In this document: positions 42,679 to 50,978 of the stretch, piece by piece
Layout of the letters: each line of letters begins with the position of its first letter
Numbering within the stretch: position 1 is the stretch's first letter
Assembly (NCBI RefSeq): GCF_036108815.1
Contig: NZ_CP107985.1
Coordinates: 4,526,001-4,590,000, forward strand
Source: Streptomyces sp. NBC_00353
GTDB lineage: Bacteria > Actinomycetota > Actinomycetes > Streptomycetales > Streptomycetaceae
Length of the DNA stretch: 64,000 bases
Direction of reading: 5' to 3'
Program-made: the position numbers and the translations under genes
The notes under the pieces: model-generated
Database searches by the model: none
What the model saw: only the letters and a program-made list of their open reading frames with translations
What the model was told of the DNA's origin: nothing

Positions 42679-43992
42679 ATGACCGTTCCCCAGGACGCCG
42701 CCCCCGGCGTCGCGCCGCCCGCCGCACCCGGTCCGCAGCTGCAGCGCAGCTCGCGGCAGAAAGTGGTGGCCGGGGTGTGCGGCGGGCTCGGCCGGTACTG
42801 CGACGTGGACCCGGTGATCTTCCGGATCGTGCTCGGTGTCCTGTCGGTGACCGGTGGCCTGGGCCTGATCTTCTACGGCTTCGCGTGGCTGCTGATCCCG
42901 CTGGAGGGCGAGGAGGAGAACGAGGCGCGCAGGCTGCTGTCGGGCCGGGTCGAGGGGGCGTCGCTGATCGCGGTGCTGTTCGCGCTGATCGGCTGCGGGC
43001 TCTTTCTCTCCATGCTGGGCAACGGCGGCACGCTGGCGTTCTCCGCGATGCTGACGCTCGCGGTCATCGGCTGCTGCGTCTGGACGCAGCGCCGCAGGGC
43101 CGCGGCCCCCCAGGACCCGCTGCACCCGGCGGCCGCACAGGCGGTGGCGGACGCACCGCCGGAGGTGAAGGCTCCGCCGTCGCCGGCCGGCCCGTCCTGG
43201 TGGCGGGATCCGATCATCAAGGACGGCACCTCGGGGCCGGTGGGCGCCGGCTATCTGTGGGGTCCGGCGGACACGGTGCTCGACGAGGGCACGGTACGGC
43301 CCCGCAGGGCCGCGGCGGACGCGCCGTTCCGCGCGCCCGAACGGGCGCGGGCGGACCGGGGGCCGCACTCGATCGGCGGCCTGGTCTTTCTGTTCGCGCT
43401 GATCGCGGGCGGTCTGTCCACGGGCCTCAGCTGGGAGACCCATCCGCTCGGTACGAGCCTGCAGTTCGGTCTGGCCGCGGCGCTCGCCGTGTTCGGTGCC
43501 GGCATGGTGGTCAGCACGTTCCTCGGCCGGACCGGGTTCGGCACGCTGCTGCTGTCGGTGATCACGGCGATGCTGCTGGCGGGCGCGGCCGTACTGCCGA
43601 AGGACATCAGCACCCAGTGGGTGCGCGAGGAGTGGCGCCCGGCCTCGGTCGCCGCGGTCCAGCCGCGGTACGAACTGGGCTCCGGGGTCGGCACCCTCGA
43701 CCTCACAAAGGTGCCGGTCCCGAAGGGTGACGCGGTCAGCACCCGGGTGCGGGTCGGCGCAGGCCGGGCGGTCGTCGTCGTACCGAAGGCGGTGACGGTC
43801 CAGGTGCGGGCGAAGGCCGGACTCGGGGAGATCCGGCTGCCGGCCGATCCCCCGGGCGATGTGGACGTCAGCCCGGCGCAGAACGAACACCGGACGATCG
43901 CTCCGCCGGCCGGCGTCACCCCGGCCGGCACGGTCGAGCTGGACCTGGAAGTCGGTATCGGACAGGTGGAGGTCACCCGTGCTGCGTCATGA
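42679..43992 (+). CDS. PspC-domain protein with LiaF-like C-terminal domain
   Basis: 437 residues. PspC domain at about 20-80 (SSRQKVVAGVCGGLGRYCDVDP), several more hydrophobic helices to about 310, then a soluble C-terminal domain. This last part (YELGSGVGTLDLTKVPVPKG ... VGIGQVEV) has the repeated glycine-rich beta pattern of LiaF/DUF2154-like domains, where it inhibits the cognate kinase. It is divergent from the kinase-regulator pair, so the three genes likely form one envelope-stress circuit. The ATG at 42679 lacks a well-spaced Shine-Dalgarno. The next gene overlaps by 14 bases. Confidence 0.9.
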   Translation: MTVPQDAAPGVAPPAAPGPQLQRSSRQKVVAGVCGGLGRYCDVDPVIFRIVLGVLSVTGGLGLIFYGFAWLLIPLEGEEENEARRLLSGRVEGASLIAVLFALIGCGLFLSMLGNGGTLAFSAMLTLAVIGCCVWTQRRRAAAPQDPLHPAAAQAVADAPPEVKAPPSPAGPSWWRDPIIKDGTSGPVGAGYLWGPADTVLDEGTVRPRRAAADAPFRAPERARADRGPHSIGGLVFLFALIAGGLSTGLSWETHPLGTSLQFGLAAALAVFGAGMVVSTFLGRTGFGTLLLSVITAMLLAGAAVLPKDISTQWVREEWRPASVAAVQPRYELGSGVGTLDLTKVPVPKGDAVSTRVRVGAGRAVVVVPKAVTVQVRAKAGLGEIRLPADPPGDVDVSPAQNEHRTIAPPAGVTPAGTVELDLEVGIGQVEVTRAAS

Positions 43993-44242
43993 GATCCGGC
44001 CGGGCCGCGCGGTGGCGGGCATCGCGATGCTCGCCCTGGCGGCCGGCTACGCGGCGGACGCGGCGGGCAACTGGGACGCCCCTCGGACCTTCTTCTTCCC
44101 GGTACTCTTCGGCGGCCTCTGGCTGGCCGCCACCACGACGTGGGTGAGCTACCGGATGCGTCGCCGCCGCGACGCGAAGAAGGCGTCCACGGAGAACGAC
44201 GCGGCACCACCGAGCACGAGCGGCAGCCATGCCATGAGGTAG
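43979..44242 (+). CDS. Small two-helix membrane protein
   Basis: 87 residues from a GTG at 43979 with an ideal GGAGG six bases upstream, inside the end of the LiaF-like gene. Two helices (about 11-30, 38-57) are separated by a short loop and followed by a basic tail (RMRRRRDAKK). It was too short to be obvious, but the ribosome site and overlap support it. Its last 94 bases lie antisense over the 3' end of the DoxX gene. Function unknown; it is probably part of the PspC-LiaF unit. Confidence 0.7.
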   Translation: MLRHEIRPGRAVAGIAMLALAAGYAADAAGNWDAPRTFFFPVLFGGLWLAATTTWVSYRMRRRRDAKKASTENDAAPPSTSGSHAMR

Positions 44243-44658
44243 GCCAGGTCGTTGCCGAAGTAGTACGGATCGGCCTGCCAGCTCATGGTCAGCCACAGGC
44301 TCAGCGAGATCAGTGCCCCGCCGAGTGCGGCGAGCCGCGCCCACAGCCCGATCAGGGTGCCGATGCCGACGGCGAGTTCGCCGAAGGCGATGGCGTACCC
44401 GAACGCTCCGGGGTTCTTCAGCGCGAGGTCGACAAGGGCCGGGATCGCGGACGAGTCGCGTACCCCGTGCATCATGTCGCCGACGGAGCCCGGCCCGCCG
44501 GCGCGGAAGAAGGCACTGTCCGTCAGTTTGTCGAGCGCGGCATAGATGAAGGTGACGCCGAGAAATATACGCAGCGGCAGCAGCGCATGCTCCCGTGCCA
44601 GCTCCCGCAGGCTCCTCTTCTCGCCCAGACCACCCGTATTCGTGCCGTATCCATGCAT
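44149..44658 (-). CDS. DoxX-family membrane protein
   Basis: 169 residues with four transmembrane helices. The N-terminal LPLRIFLGVTFIYAALDKL and the middle FGELAVGIGTLIGLWARLAA are typical DoxX/SURF4-like sequence. In related bacteria DoxX proteins support redox or thiol homeostasis at the membrane; the specific role here is not known. The ATG at 44658 matches the family start; the C-terminal ASRRRRIR tail is antisense to the preceding small gene. Confidence 0.9.
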   Translation of the reverse strand: MHGYGTNTGGLGEKRSLRELAREHALLPLRIFLGVTFIYAALDKLTDSAFFRAGGPGSVGDMMHGVRDSSAIPALVDLALKNPGAFGYAIAFGELAVGIGTLIGLWARLAALGGALISLSLWLTMSWQADPYYFGNDLAYLMAWLPLVLGGAASFSVDAFFASRRRRIR

Positions 44659-44770
44659 AGCGACCCCGCCTTCCGTCGACCCGTCACCAGACCATACGTA
44701 CGCGGTGAACGCGCTGCTCACCAGCCCTACGGTTCGATCAGGTGCAATCGGCGTGGCTCCGGCCGGCCGT

Positions 44771-46036
44771 TCAGTCCGTGACGTCGATCTCGACCCGATT
44801 CGTCTCCACCCCGGCGGCCGTCACGACCTGTACGTCCACCAGTCCCGGTTCGACCTCCACCGGCACCGGCACGGTGAGCACGGTGTCCGCCGGGTTGGCG
44901 AAGCCGCCTGCCACCGGGACCAGCGGGACATGGACATGGACCCGGCCGATCCGGACGACCACGCGGGCCAGCCGGTCCGGGGCCCCGGCGCCGGGCGGTA
45001 CGAAACCTGCACCGCGGATCTCGATGTCGTCGCCGGTACGGATCGGTGCGTCCAGATCTCCGGGCTCCCGGGCCCGTACGACGGACAGCACGACCGGACG
45101 CCCGCCCTCCGTGTACTTGCCCGCGAAGTACGTCGCCGCGGAGACACCCACCAGGAGGGCCAGCCCCCAGGGCAGATCGGGCAGTTGCTCGGGCCGGCGG
45201 GCCAGCCGGACCACTGCGAAGAGTACGGCGACGGCGCTCACCAGCACGTACTGCACGTCGGTGAAACTGCCCCGCCCGGAGTCGTCGGTGAGCAGATCGG
45301 CGGCGCGCGGCCGGTCGGCGCGCAGCTTCTGCAAACGCCCGGCGAGGGCGCGTACGGTCACCACCCGGCGCACGACCACGGCGATGGCGCAGACCAGCGC
45401 CAGCGCGGTCAGCACCCCGGCGCCACGCGCCAGTTCCAGACCGTCGATCAGCGCGTCGCGCTCCGCGTGTCCGGAGGCGCCCGCCAGCTGGAGTGCGAGG
45501 ACGAGTACGGAGAAGACGGCGAGCAGCACCCAGGCCACGGCGACCGCACGGGAGGTGGAGAGCCGGTTGTCCTCGCCGATCAGCGGGGCGAGGACACCGC
45601 CGCGGGCCCGGTGGAAGCGGGCGGCTCCGGTCAGCAGCCCGGCGGTGACGAGCGCGGCGACCAGACCGGCGGTACGGGCCGTCGACCAGCCCGCACCGAT
45701 GGCGGTGCCGGCCTCGCCGATGGCGAGCAGGGCGACGCCTCCCCAGACGACGGCCAGGGTGCGCACCCACACCTGGTGAAGCCAGGCGTCGCCCGCCTCC
45801 CGGCTGCGCTCGGCGACCGTACGGGCCGACTCGGTCAACTCGTCGGAGACCCACTGGCGGGTCGCGGACGCGGACTGGGCGACACCGGTCGGCAGCCCCT
45901 GGCCCGCGGCGAGTTCGTCCCGCTTGGCCAGGAAGGCGGCCACCGCGCGCCGGTGTCCCTCGCGCGCTCCGTGCGGGCAGTCGCCGCACGTACAGCCACC
46001 GCCGTGAGCGCCTTGTCGTGCCTCGTCCAACGCCAC
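44771..46036 (-). CDS. Polytopic membrane protein with C-terminal IPT/TIG-like domain
   Basis: About 421 residues from a GTG at 46036; a GTG about ten codons upstream is also possible, so the start is uncertain. The N-terminus carries a cysteine cluster CTCGDC near residue 15 that could bind metal. Helices occur at about 80-145, 165-190, 200-235 and 270-315. The last 95 residues are a beta-rich domain (IEIRGAGFVPPGA ... VVRIGRVHVHVP) resembling IPT/TIG immunoglobulin-like folds. No function is known. It stands alone between DoxX and a class II aldolase gene. Confidence 0.75.
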   Translation of the reverse strand: MALDEARQGAHGGGCTCGDCPHGAREGHRRAVAAFLAKRDELAAGQGLPTGVAQSASATRQWVSDELTESARTVAERSREAGDAWLHQVWVRTLAVVWGGVALLAIGEAGTAIGAGWSTARTAGLVAALVTAGLLTGAARFHRARGGVLAPLIGEDNRLSTSRAVAVAWVLLAVFSVLVLALQLAGASGHAERDALIDGLELARGAGVLTALALVCAIAVVVRRVVTVRALAGRLQKLRADRPRAADLLTDDSGRGSFTDVQYVLVSAVAVLFAVVRLARRPEQLPDLPWGLALLVGVSAATYFAGKYTEGGRPVVLSVVRAREPGDLDAPIRTGDDIEIRGAGFVPPGAGAPDRLARVVVRIGRVHVHVPLVPVAGGFANPADTVLTVPVPVEVEPGLVDVQVVTAAGVETNRVEIDVTD

Positions 46037-46149
46037 GGAGAACGCCGCCCTTTCCCGCCCACGCACTGCCAACTGACCACTGATTGCTGCGAATTGTGCC
46101 GTACGGGACGGGCCGGGCCCGCATCGGGGCCGCCAGGACGCGCGGATCG

Positions 46150-46920
46150 TCAGAATGTTCGGGAGATCCTCTTCCACAGCGGCTGGTAGTTGATCCAGGC
46201 CACCAGGTCGCTGCCGAGCTGTTCGCGGGTGGCCACCGCCTCCCGGTGCTCGATCAGAACCGGCTTCCCGGCCGCCCGCGCGGCCAGCTGCACCTGGCAG
46301 GAACGCTCCATCGTGACGAACCACCAGGCGGCCGCGTCCACCGAGTCGCCGACCGTCAGCAGCCCGTGGTTGCGCAGGATGATCGCCTTGCGGGTGCCGA
46401 GCGCGGCGGCGATCCGCCGCCCTTCCTCCTCGTCGACGACGACCCCGGTGTAGGCCTGGTAGACCGCGTGGTCCTCGTAGAAGGCGCAGGACTCCTGGGT
46501 GATCGGCTCGATGAACTCACCGAGCGCGGACAGCGCCCGCCCGTGCAGGGAGTGCGTGTGCGCGACGGCGACGACGTCCGGGCGGGCCCGGTGCACCTGG
46601 GCATGGACGGCGAACGCCGCCTGGTTGACGTGGTGGCGCCCCTCGACGACCTGCCCGTCACCGTTGACCAGGATCAGCTCGTCCGGCAGGAGTCCGTCGA
46701 AGGGGGCGCCGAACGGGTTGACCCAGAAGCAGCCGGTGTACTCCGGGTCCCGCGCGGTGATGTGACCGGAGACGCCGTCCTCGTACCCGTACGCCGCGAA
46801 CAGCCGCAGCGCCCCGGCCAGCCGCTCCTTGCGGTACGCGCGCTCCTCGTCGATCGACTGATGGACGGGCGGCATCGCGAACTGCAGCTGTTCCACGGGT
46901 ATCGGTGTGGGCTCGGGCAT
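46150..46920 (-). CDS. Class II aldolase/adducin-family protein
   Basis: 256 residues, the usual size. Zinc ligands are recognisable in VAHTHSLHGRAL and LRNHGLLTVG, with the phosphate-site region GVSGHITARDPE near residue 50. Members cleave or epimerise sugar phosphates (fuculose, ribulose) or are adducin-like of unknown activity, so the substrate is not assigned. It is cytosolic. It is followed upstream on the same strand by the methyltransferase gene, 94 bases away. Confidence 0.9.
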   Translation of the reverse strand: MPEPTPIPVEQLQFAMPPVHQSIDEERAYRKERLAGALRLFAAYGYEDGVSGHITARDPEYTGCFWVNPFGAPFDGLLPDELILVNGDGQVVEGRHHVNQAAFAVHAQVHRARPDVVAVAHTHSLHGRALSALGEFIEPITQESCAFYEDHAVYQAYTGVVVDEEEGRRIAAALGTRKAIILRNHGLLTVGDSVDAAAWWFVTMERSCQVQLAARAAGKPVLIEHREAVATREQLGSDLVAWINYQPLWKRISRTF

Positions 46921-47014
46921 GGCGACTCCTCGGGGCTCCCAGGGCGTACGGGACCGGAAGTTACCGCCGGTCGCCGCAGGTGGCCAGAGCGATCACGCAC
47001 CGATTCGGGAACGG

Positions 47015-47770
47015 TCAGGCGCTCAGCACGAGGTAGGCGAGGGTGAAGTCCCCGCGGTAGCCGCCGTAGTAGCCGGTGCGGCGGGCGTCGACCTCGGCGA
47101 TCACCTCGTCGTACAGCGGATGGCCGGGGTTCTCCAGCGCCCAGCGCTCACCCCGTCCGATCGGCCCGTTCGACTCGAAGAGGTCCCATTCGCGCTGGTC
47201 GGCAACGGTCACCTGGAGTGCGCGCAGCCCGACGGACTCGGCGAGCCTGATCAATTCGAGCAGCGAACCGAAGTCGCCGGGTTCGGCCCCGATGCCGTCG
47301 AGTGCGGCGGGGGACGGATCCCGGAGCCAGATCCCGTCGCCGTACAGCACCCGCCCGCCGGGCCGGACGGCGGCGCGCAGGGCCTTCAGCGCCTCGGCCG
47401 TCGAGCCGGGCCACGCATGGGCGGAACCGATGGAAACGGCGAGGTCGTATCCGCTCCCGGTCCACTCGGTGGCGGGCGTCGTGTGGAACCGTACGCGCTC
47501 CGCGAGCCCCCGCTCCTCGGCGAGCGCCCGCCCGCGCGCCACGGCGTCGGGGTCGGTCTCCACACCGTCGCCGGTACTGCCGGGCGCCGATGCCACCAGT
47601 CGCATCAGCAGTTCGCCCCAGCCGCTGCCGATGTCCACGATGCGCGCCCCGGGGGCGGGTGCACAGGCCGAGATCAACTGCGCGGCGTGCTCCTCGGAGA
47701 GCGGGGTGTTCCAGGTCAGTCGGTAGTTGTGAGGCGCGGAGATGATCGGGCGGATCTGATCGGCAGACAT
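47015..47770 (-). CDS. Class I SAM-dependent methyltransferase
   Basis: 251 residues. Motif I is IVDIGSGWGELLMRL near residue 45, motif II has VETDPDAV, and AWPGSTAEALKALRAAVRPGG fits post-motif regions. The substrate is unknown; small-molecule methylation is most likely. The ATG at 47770 was chosen because the upstream in-frame segment is unlike the family. It lies past the guaA terminator, so it probably has its own promoter. Confidence 0.88.
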   Translation of the reverse strand: MSADQIRPIISAPHNYRLTWNTPLSEEHAAQLISACAPAPGARIVDIGSGWGELLMRLVASAPGSTGDGVETDPDAVARGRALAEERGLAERVRFHTTPATEWTGSGYDLAVSIGSAHAWPGSTAEALKALRAAVRPGGRVLYGDGIWLRDPSPAALDGIGAEPGDFGSLLELIRLAESVGLRALQVTVADQREWDLFESNGPIGRGERWALENPGHPLYDEVIAEVDARRTGYYGGYRGDFTLAYLVLSA

Positions 47771-47830
47771 GGTCGCGGAGCCTCGCACGGACGTGCGGGC
47801 GGCGCAATCGGTTTTCTCAGCCGGTACGAC

Positions 47831-47864
47831 GATGCCGCCGCCCAAACGAATGAGCGACGGCATC
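47831..47864 (-). terminator. guaA terminator hairpin
   Basis: GATGCCGCCGC (47831-47841) pairs with GCGACGGCATC (47854-47864) with one mismatch, 22 bases beyond the guaA stop. Confidence 0.55.
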
Positions 47865-47885
47865 ACGTTGACCCTACGGGGAGGG

Positions 47886-49481
47886 TTACTCCCACTCGAT
47901 GGTGCCCGGCGGCTTGCTCGTCACGTCGAGGACGACGCGGTTGACGTCGGCGACCTCGTTCGTGATGCGGGTGGAGATCTTCGCCAGAACCTCGTACGGC
48001 AGGCGCGACCAGTCGGCCGTCATGGCGTCCTCGGAGGAGACCGGGCGAAGGACGATCGGGTGACCGTACGTACGGCCGTCGCCCTGGACGCCGACCGAGC
48101 GGACGTCGGCCAGGAGGACCACGGGGCACTGCCAGATGTCACGGTCGAGGCCGGCCGCGGTCAGCTCCTCGCGGGCGATGGCGTCGGCCTCGCGCAGCAG
48201 GTCGAGCCGGTCCTTGGTGACCTCGCCGACGATCCGGATACCGAGACCGGGGCCGGGGAACGGCTGACGCTGGACGATCTCCTCCGGCAGGCCGAGTTCC
48301 TGGCCGACCATCCGGACCTCGTCCTTGAACAGCTGGCGCAGCGGCTCGACGAGCTGGAACTCGATGTCGTCGGGGAGGCCGCCCACGTTGTGGTGGGACT
48401 TGATGTTGGCGGTGCCGGTGCCGCCGCCGGACTCCACGACGTCCGGGTAGAGCGTGCCCTGCACGAGGAACGCGACGTCCTCGCCGGCCGCGCCCGCCTC
48501 GGCGACGAGCTCGGCCTGGGCCTGCTCGAAGACGCGGATGAACTCGCGGCCGATGATCTTTCGCTTCTGCTCGGGGTCGGAGACCCCGGCCAGCGCGTTC
48601 AGGAACCGCTCCTCGGCGTCGACGACCTTCAGCTGGACGCCGGTGGCGGCCACGAAGTCCTTCTCGACCTGCTCGGTCTCGCCCTTGCGCATCAGACCGT
48701 GGTCGACGTACACGCAGGTCAGCTGGGAGCCGATGGCCTTCTGTACGAGGGCTGCGGCGACCGCGGAGTCCACGCCGCCGGAGAGGCCGCAGATGGCGCG
48801 CTTGGTGCCGACCTGCTCGCGGATCAGCGCGATCTGCTCCTCGACCACATTGGTCGTGGTCCAGGTCGGCTCGATGCCGGCGCCGCGGTAGAGGAAGTGC
48901 TCCAGGACCTGCTGGCCGTGCGTGGAGTGCAGCACCTCCGGGTGGTACTGGACGCCGTACAGCTTCTTCTCGTCGTTCTCGAAGGCGGCGACCGGCACGA
49001 CGTCCGTGGACGCAGTGACGGTGAAGCCCTCGGGGGCGGCGGAGCAGGCGTCGCCGTGCGACATCCACACCGACTGCTCGGCGGGCGTGCCCTCGAAGAG
49101 CGTGGAGCCGGTCTTGGAGACGTTCAGCGGGGTGCGGCCGTACTCACGGGCACCGTTGTCGTCGACGGTGCCGCCGAGCGTGGTGGCCATCAGCTGGAAG
49201 CCGTAGCACATGCCGAAGACCGGGACCCCGGCCTCGAACAGCGAGCGGTCGAGGCTGGGCGCGCCCTCCGCGTACACCGAGGAGGGGCCGCCGGACAGGA
49301 TGATCGCCCGGGGGTTCTTGGCCAGCATCTCGGCCACCGGCATCGTGGACGGGACGATCTCGCTGTAGACCCGGGCCTCACGGACGCGTCGGGCGATGAG
49401 CTGGGCGTACTGCGCGCCGAAGTCGACAACAAGGACCACGTCGGGTGCGGTGTCGGGGGCGGCGGGGGGTGCTGCTGGCAC
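47886..49481 (-). CDS. guaA: GMP synthase (glutamine-hydrolysing)
   Basis: 531 residues. It aminates XMP to GMP using glutamine and ATP. The class I glutaminase domain has the catalytic cysteine in FGMCYGFQLM and His/Glu in QYHPEVLH. The ATP-pyrophosphatase domain has the P-loop SGGVDSAVAAAL and GTLYPDVVESG. The dimerisation domain ends PPGTIEWE, the family's conserved C-terminus. The start is a GTG at 49481 with GGAAGG eight bases before it; the open frame continues far upstream without similarity. With purN and purH it completes most of the purine functions seen here. Confidence 0.97.
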   Translation of the reverse strand: MPAAPPAAPDTAPDVVLVVDFGAQYAQLIARRVREARVYSEIVPSTMPVAEMLAKNPRAIILSGGPSSVYAEGAPSLDRSLFEAGVPVFGMCYGFQLMATTLGGTVDDNGAREYGRTPLNVSKTGSTLFEGTPAEQSVWMSHGDACSAAPEGFTVTASTDVVPVAAFENDEKKLYGVQYHPEVLHSTHGQQVLEHFLYRGAGIEPTWTTTNVVEEQIALIREQVGTKRAICGLSGGVDSAVAAALVQKAIGSQLTCVYVDHGLMRKGETEQVEKDFVAATGVQLKVVDAEERFLNALAGVSDPEQKRKIIGREFIRVFEQAQAELVAEAGAAGEDVAFLVQGTLYPDVVESGGGTGTANIKSHHNVGGLPDDIEFQLVEPLRQLFKDEVRMVGQELGLPEEIVQRQPFPGPGLGIRIVGEVTKDRLDLLREADAIAREELTAAGLDRDIWQCPVVLLADVRSVGVQGDGRTYGHPIVLRPVSSEDAMTADWSRLPYEVLAKISTRITNEVADVNRVVLDVTSKPPGTIEWE

Positions 49482-49652
49482 GGGGCGGCCTTCCGGCGGT
49501 GAAGGGGGGTCGGTCCTCCCGATTCTACCGGGGATGCGAGGGAGACCCTGTTCGCGTCCGCCGGGACGGGGTCGTCGGCCGCTCCCACTGCGGCGTCTCA
49601 TCATCCGGGCGCCGCGTTGGACCACCGGCGGGGGCGGGTCCATACTGGCTCC

Positions 49653-49724
49653 ATGCGTCAGCACACGACCTACGTCTTTACCTATGGCACCCGGCCCGCC
49701 GGCTGCCATGGTCGTGCTGCTTGA
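49653..49724 (+). CDS. Leader peptide with Tyr/Phe codons
   Basis: A 23-codon frame beginning MRQHTTYVFTYGT, with TAC, TTT and TAT at codons 7, 9 and 11 and ending in TGA at 49722-49724. Aromatic codons are concentrated within five codons, and the frame precedes a chorismate mutase gene with a terminator between them. That is what a Phe/Tyr attenuator leader needs. The ribosome site is only fair (GGCTCC upstream), so expression is inference. Confidence 0.6.
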   Translation: MRQHTTYVFTYGTRPAGCHGRAA

Positions 49725-49774
49725 GCCACTGACAAGCAACGTTCCAGGCGCCCCGGGCCGACAGGCCCGGGGCG
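49683..49774 (+). promoter_or_regulatory. Putative transcription attenuator before chorismate mutase
   Basis: Hairpin 1:2 is ATGGCACCCGGC (49684-49695) with GCCGGCTGCCAT (49698-49709), one mismatch; it begins at the last Tyr codon. The terminator is CGCCCCGGGCC (49749-49759) with 49764-49774 around a GACA loop, followed by TTCT. The upstream GGCCCG segment of the first hairpin can instead pair with CGGGCC inside the terminator's left arm, giving an antiterminator. Stalling at Tyr/Phe codons would block 1:2 and favour read-through. Confidence 0.65.
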
Positions 49775-49839
49775 TTCTGGCATTCCGGGTCCGATCGCTT
49801 CGGGGGGCCGCACCCCACCAGGACACCAGGAGTCACGGA

Positions 49840-50160
49840 ATGAACAGCACCGCCGTCGCCGCGAAGAAGCTCACCGGGAAGACCCCCACCGAGGAGACCG
49901 GCGCGCACACCGACGAGGCCGCCGCCCTGATCGCCGGAGCCCGCGAGCGCATCGATTCACTGGACGACCGGATCATCGGGCTCGTCCAGGAACGGATGGC
50001 CGTCTCGGCGGTCATCCAGGAGGCCCGGGTCACCTCGGGCGGCCGCCGGGTCAACCTCTCCCGCGAGATGGAGATCCTCGGCCAGTACCGGGATGCGCTC
50101 GGCAAGCCCGGCACCTCGCTCGCCATGACGCTGCTGGAGCTGTGCCGCGGCCGCGTGTGA
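49840..50160 (+). CDS. Chorismate mutase, AroQ type
   Basis: 106 residues, a single all-helical AroQ domain. It rearranges chorismate to prephenate, the first step to Phe and Tyr. R37/D40-D43 in RERIDSLDDRI, the arginine and lysine-like positions in QERMAVSAVIQEAR, and SREMEILGQYRDAL match family helices. The ATG at 49840 has CCAGGAG nine or so bases upstream. The putative Phe/Tyr attenuator is immediately upstream. No dehydratase or dehydrogenase partner is adjacent. Confidence 0.92.
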   Translation: MNSTAVAAKKLTGKTPTEETGAHTDEAAALIAGARERIDSLDDRIIGLVQERMAVSAVIQEARVTSGGRRVNLSREMEILGQYRDALGKPGTSLAMTLLELCRGRV

Positions 50161-50414
50161 GACCTGTGAGGCCGCCGCACCGGCCACGGGGCTGTACGGG
50201 CGTATCTGCGTTCGGGCCGACTCTCACCCGTACGGCGCGTGACCGGGCGCACAGTGACTTCGTTGGTCCCGGTGTCCGTGCCAGCCAGGGGCGGCTTTCG
50301 AAGAATCCACGCGTGGCTCCGCTGGAGCGTGTGGCGTACTGCAGGTACGCCGTGGGACCGCGCCCCAGCGTGCGTGACCGGTCGGCAGGGGACAGCAGCC
50401 CGGTCACCCCTAGA

Positions 50415-50448
50415 ACGGTCGGCTCCGGGGACGCCCGGAGCCGACCGT
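50415..50448. terminator. Perfect 15-bp hairpin in the gene-free region
   Basis: ACGGTCGGCTCCGGG (50415-50429) pairs exactly with 50434-50448 around GACG. On the minus strand it is followed by TCTAG. It may terminate a leftward small transcript or a rightward chorismate mutase transcript. Confidence 0.8.
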
Positions 50449-50658
50449 ATCCGGTCGAAACGGTTATGCGGGGCGCATCCCGTCCAGCACGAAGCAAAGG
50501 GTAGATCTCCCGCCATATCGCACCACCCCTGACGTGGGTCGACGCCACTCGTGCGCCCCCGGTACGCCGGGGCGCAGACCCGATGCACCACACCCTGCGG
50601 CGCTCCCCCGGTACCGCTTCTCGGCACCGGCGCCGCCCTGACGTAGGCGCTGATCGAC

Positions 50659-50697
50659 AAGGGCCCCATGGACCGGTTCGCGGCCCACGGGGCCCTT
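50659..50697. terminator. Second hairpin in the gene-free region
   Basis: AAGGGCCCCATGG (50659-50671) pairs with CCACGGGGCCCTT (50685-50697) with one G-U-type mismatch and a 13-base loop. Confidence 0.6.
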
Positions 50698-50811
50698 GGT
50701 CATGCCCTGATCCTTTTCGTGGCTGCCGTTCCTCGAAGGCACAGCGGGGCCGTCGCGTCAGCAGGGCGACGGCGGCGCACCACAGCTACCGGAGGGGCCA
50801 CAGAGAGGGAC

Positions 50812-50825
50812 GTGACAGGCGTCAC
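50812..50825 (+). promoter_or_regulatory. Crp-like box before the sortase-substrate gene
   Basis: GTGACAGGCGTCAC matches GTG-N6-GTCAC and GTGA-N6-TCAC exactly and is followed by A. It lies about 155 bases before the ATG at 50979. A matching box precedes sucCD. Confidence 0.5.
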
Positions 50826-50978
50826 ATAAGGATTCTGTGAGGATCCGGACAACCATTACCCCGGACCACGGGTCATGCATGCAGAACAACGGCCCCACCC
50901 GTGACCCCACCACGCGGAAGGCCCGTCCCTGCATCCGTGCCGCACCCGAAGCGGTACGCCGGACTTCCGAGGTCTTTC

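Larger units (their letters stand above)
50161..50978. other. 818-base gene-free region with two strong hairpins
   Basis: No reading frame here has family resemblance or a good ribosome site on either strand. It contains terminator-like hairpins at 50415-50448 and 50659-50697 and, at its right end, a Crp-like box before the next gene. The roughly 210 bases between the hairpins could encode a small RNA, most likely leftward with the 50415-50448 hairpin as its terminator (followed by GTTCT on that strand). This is a candidate only. Confidence 0.5.

Noticed and set aside
50464..50742. 92-codon leftward frame in the gene-free region
   Set aside because: It runs through a hairpin, has no good ribosome site and resembles nothing known; kept only as part of a possible small RNA.
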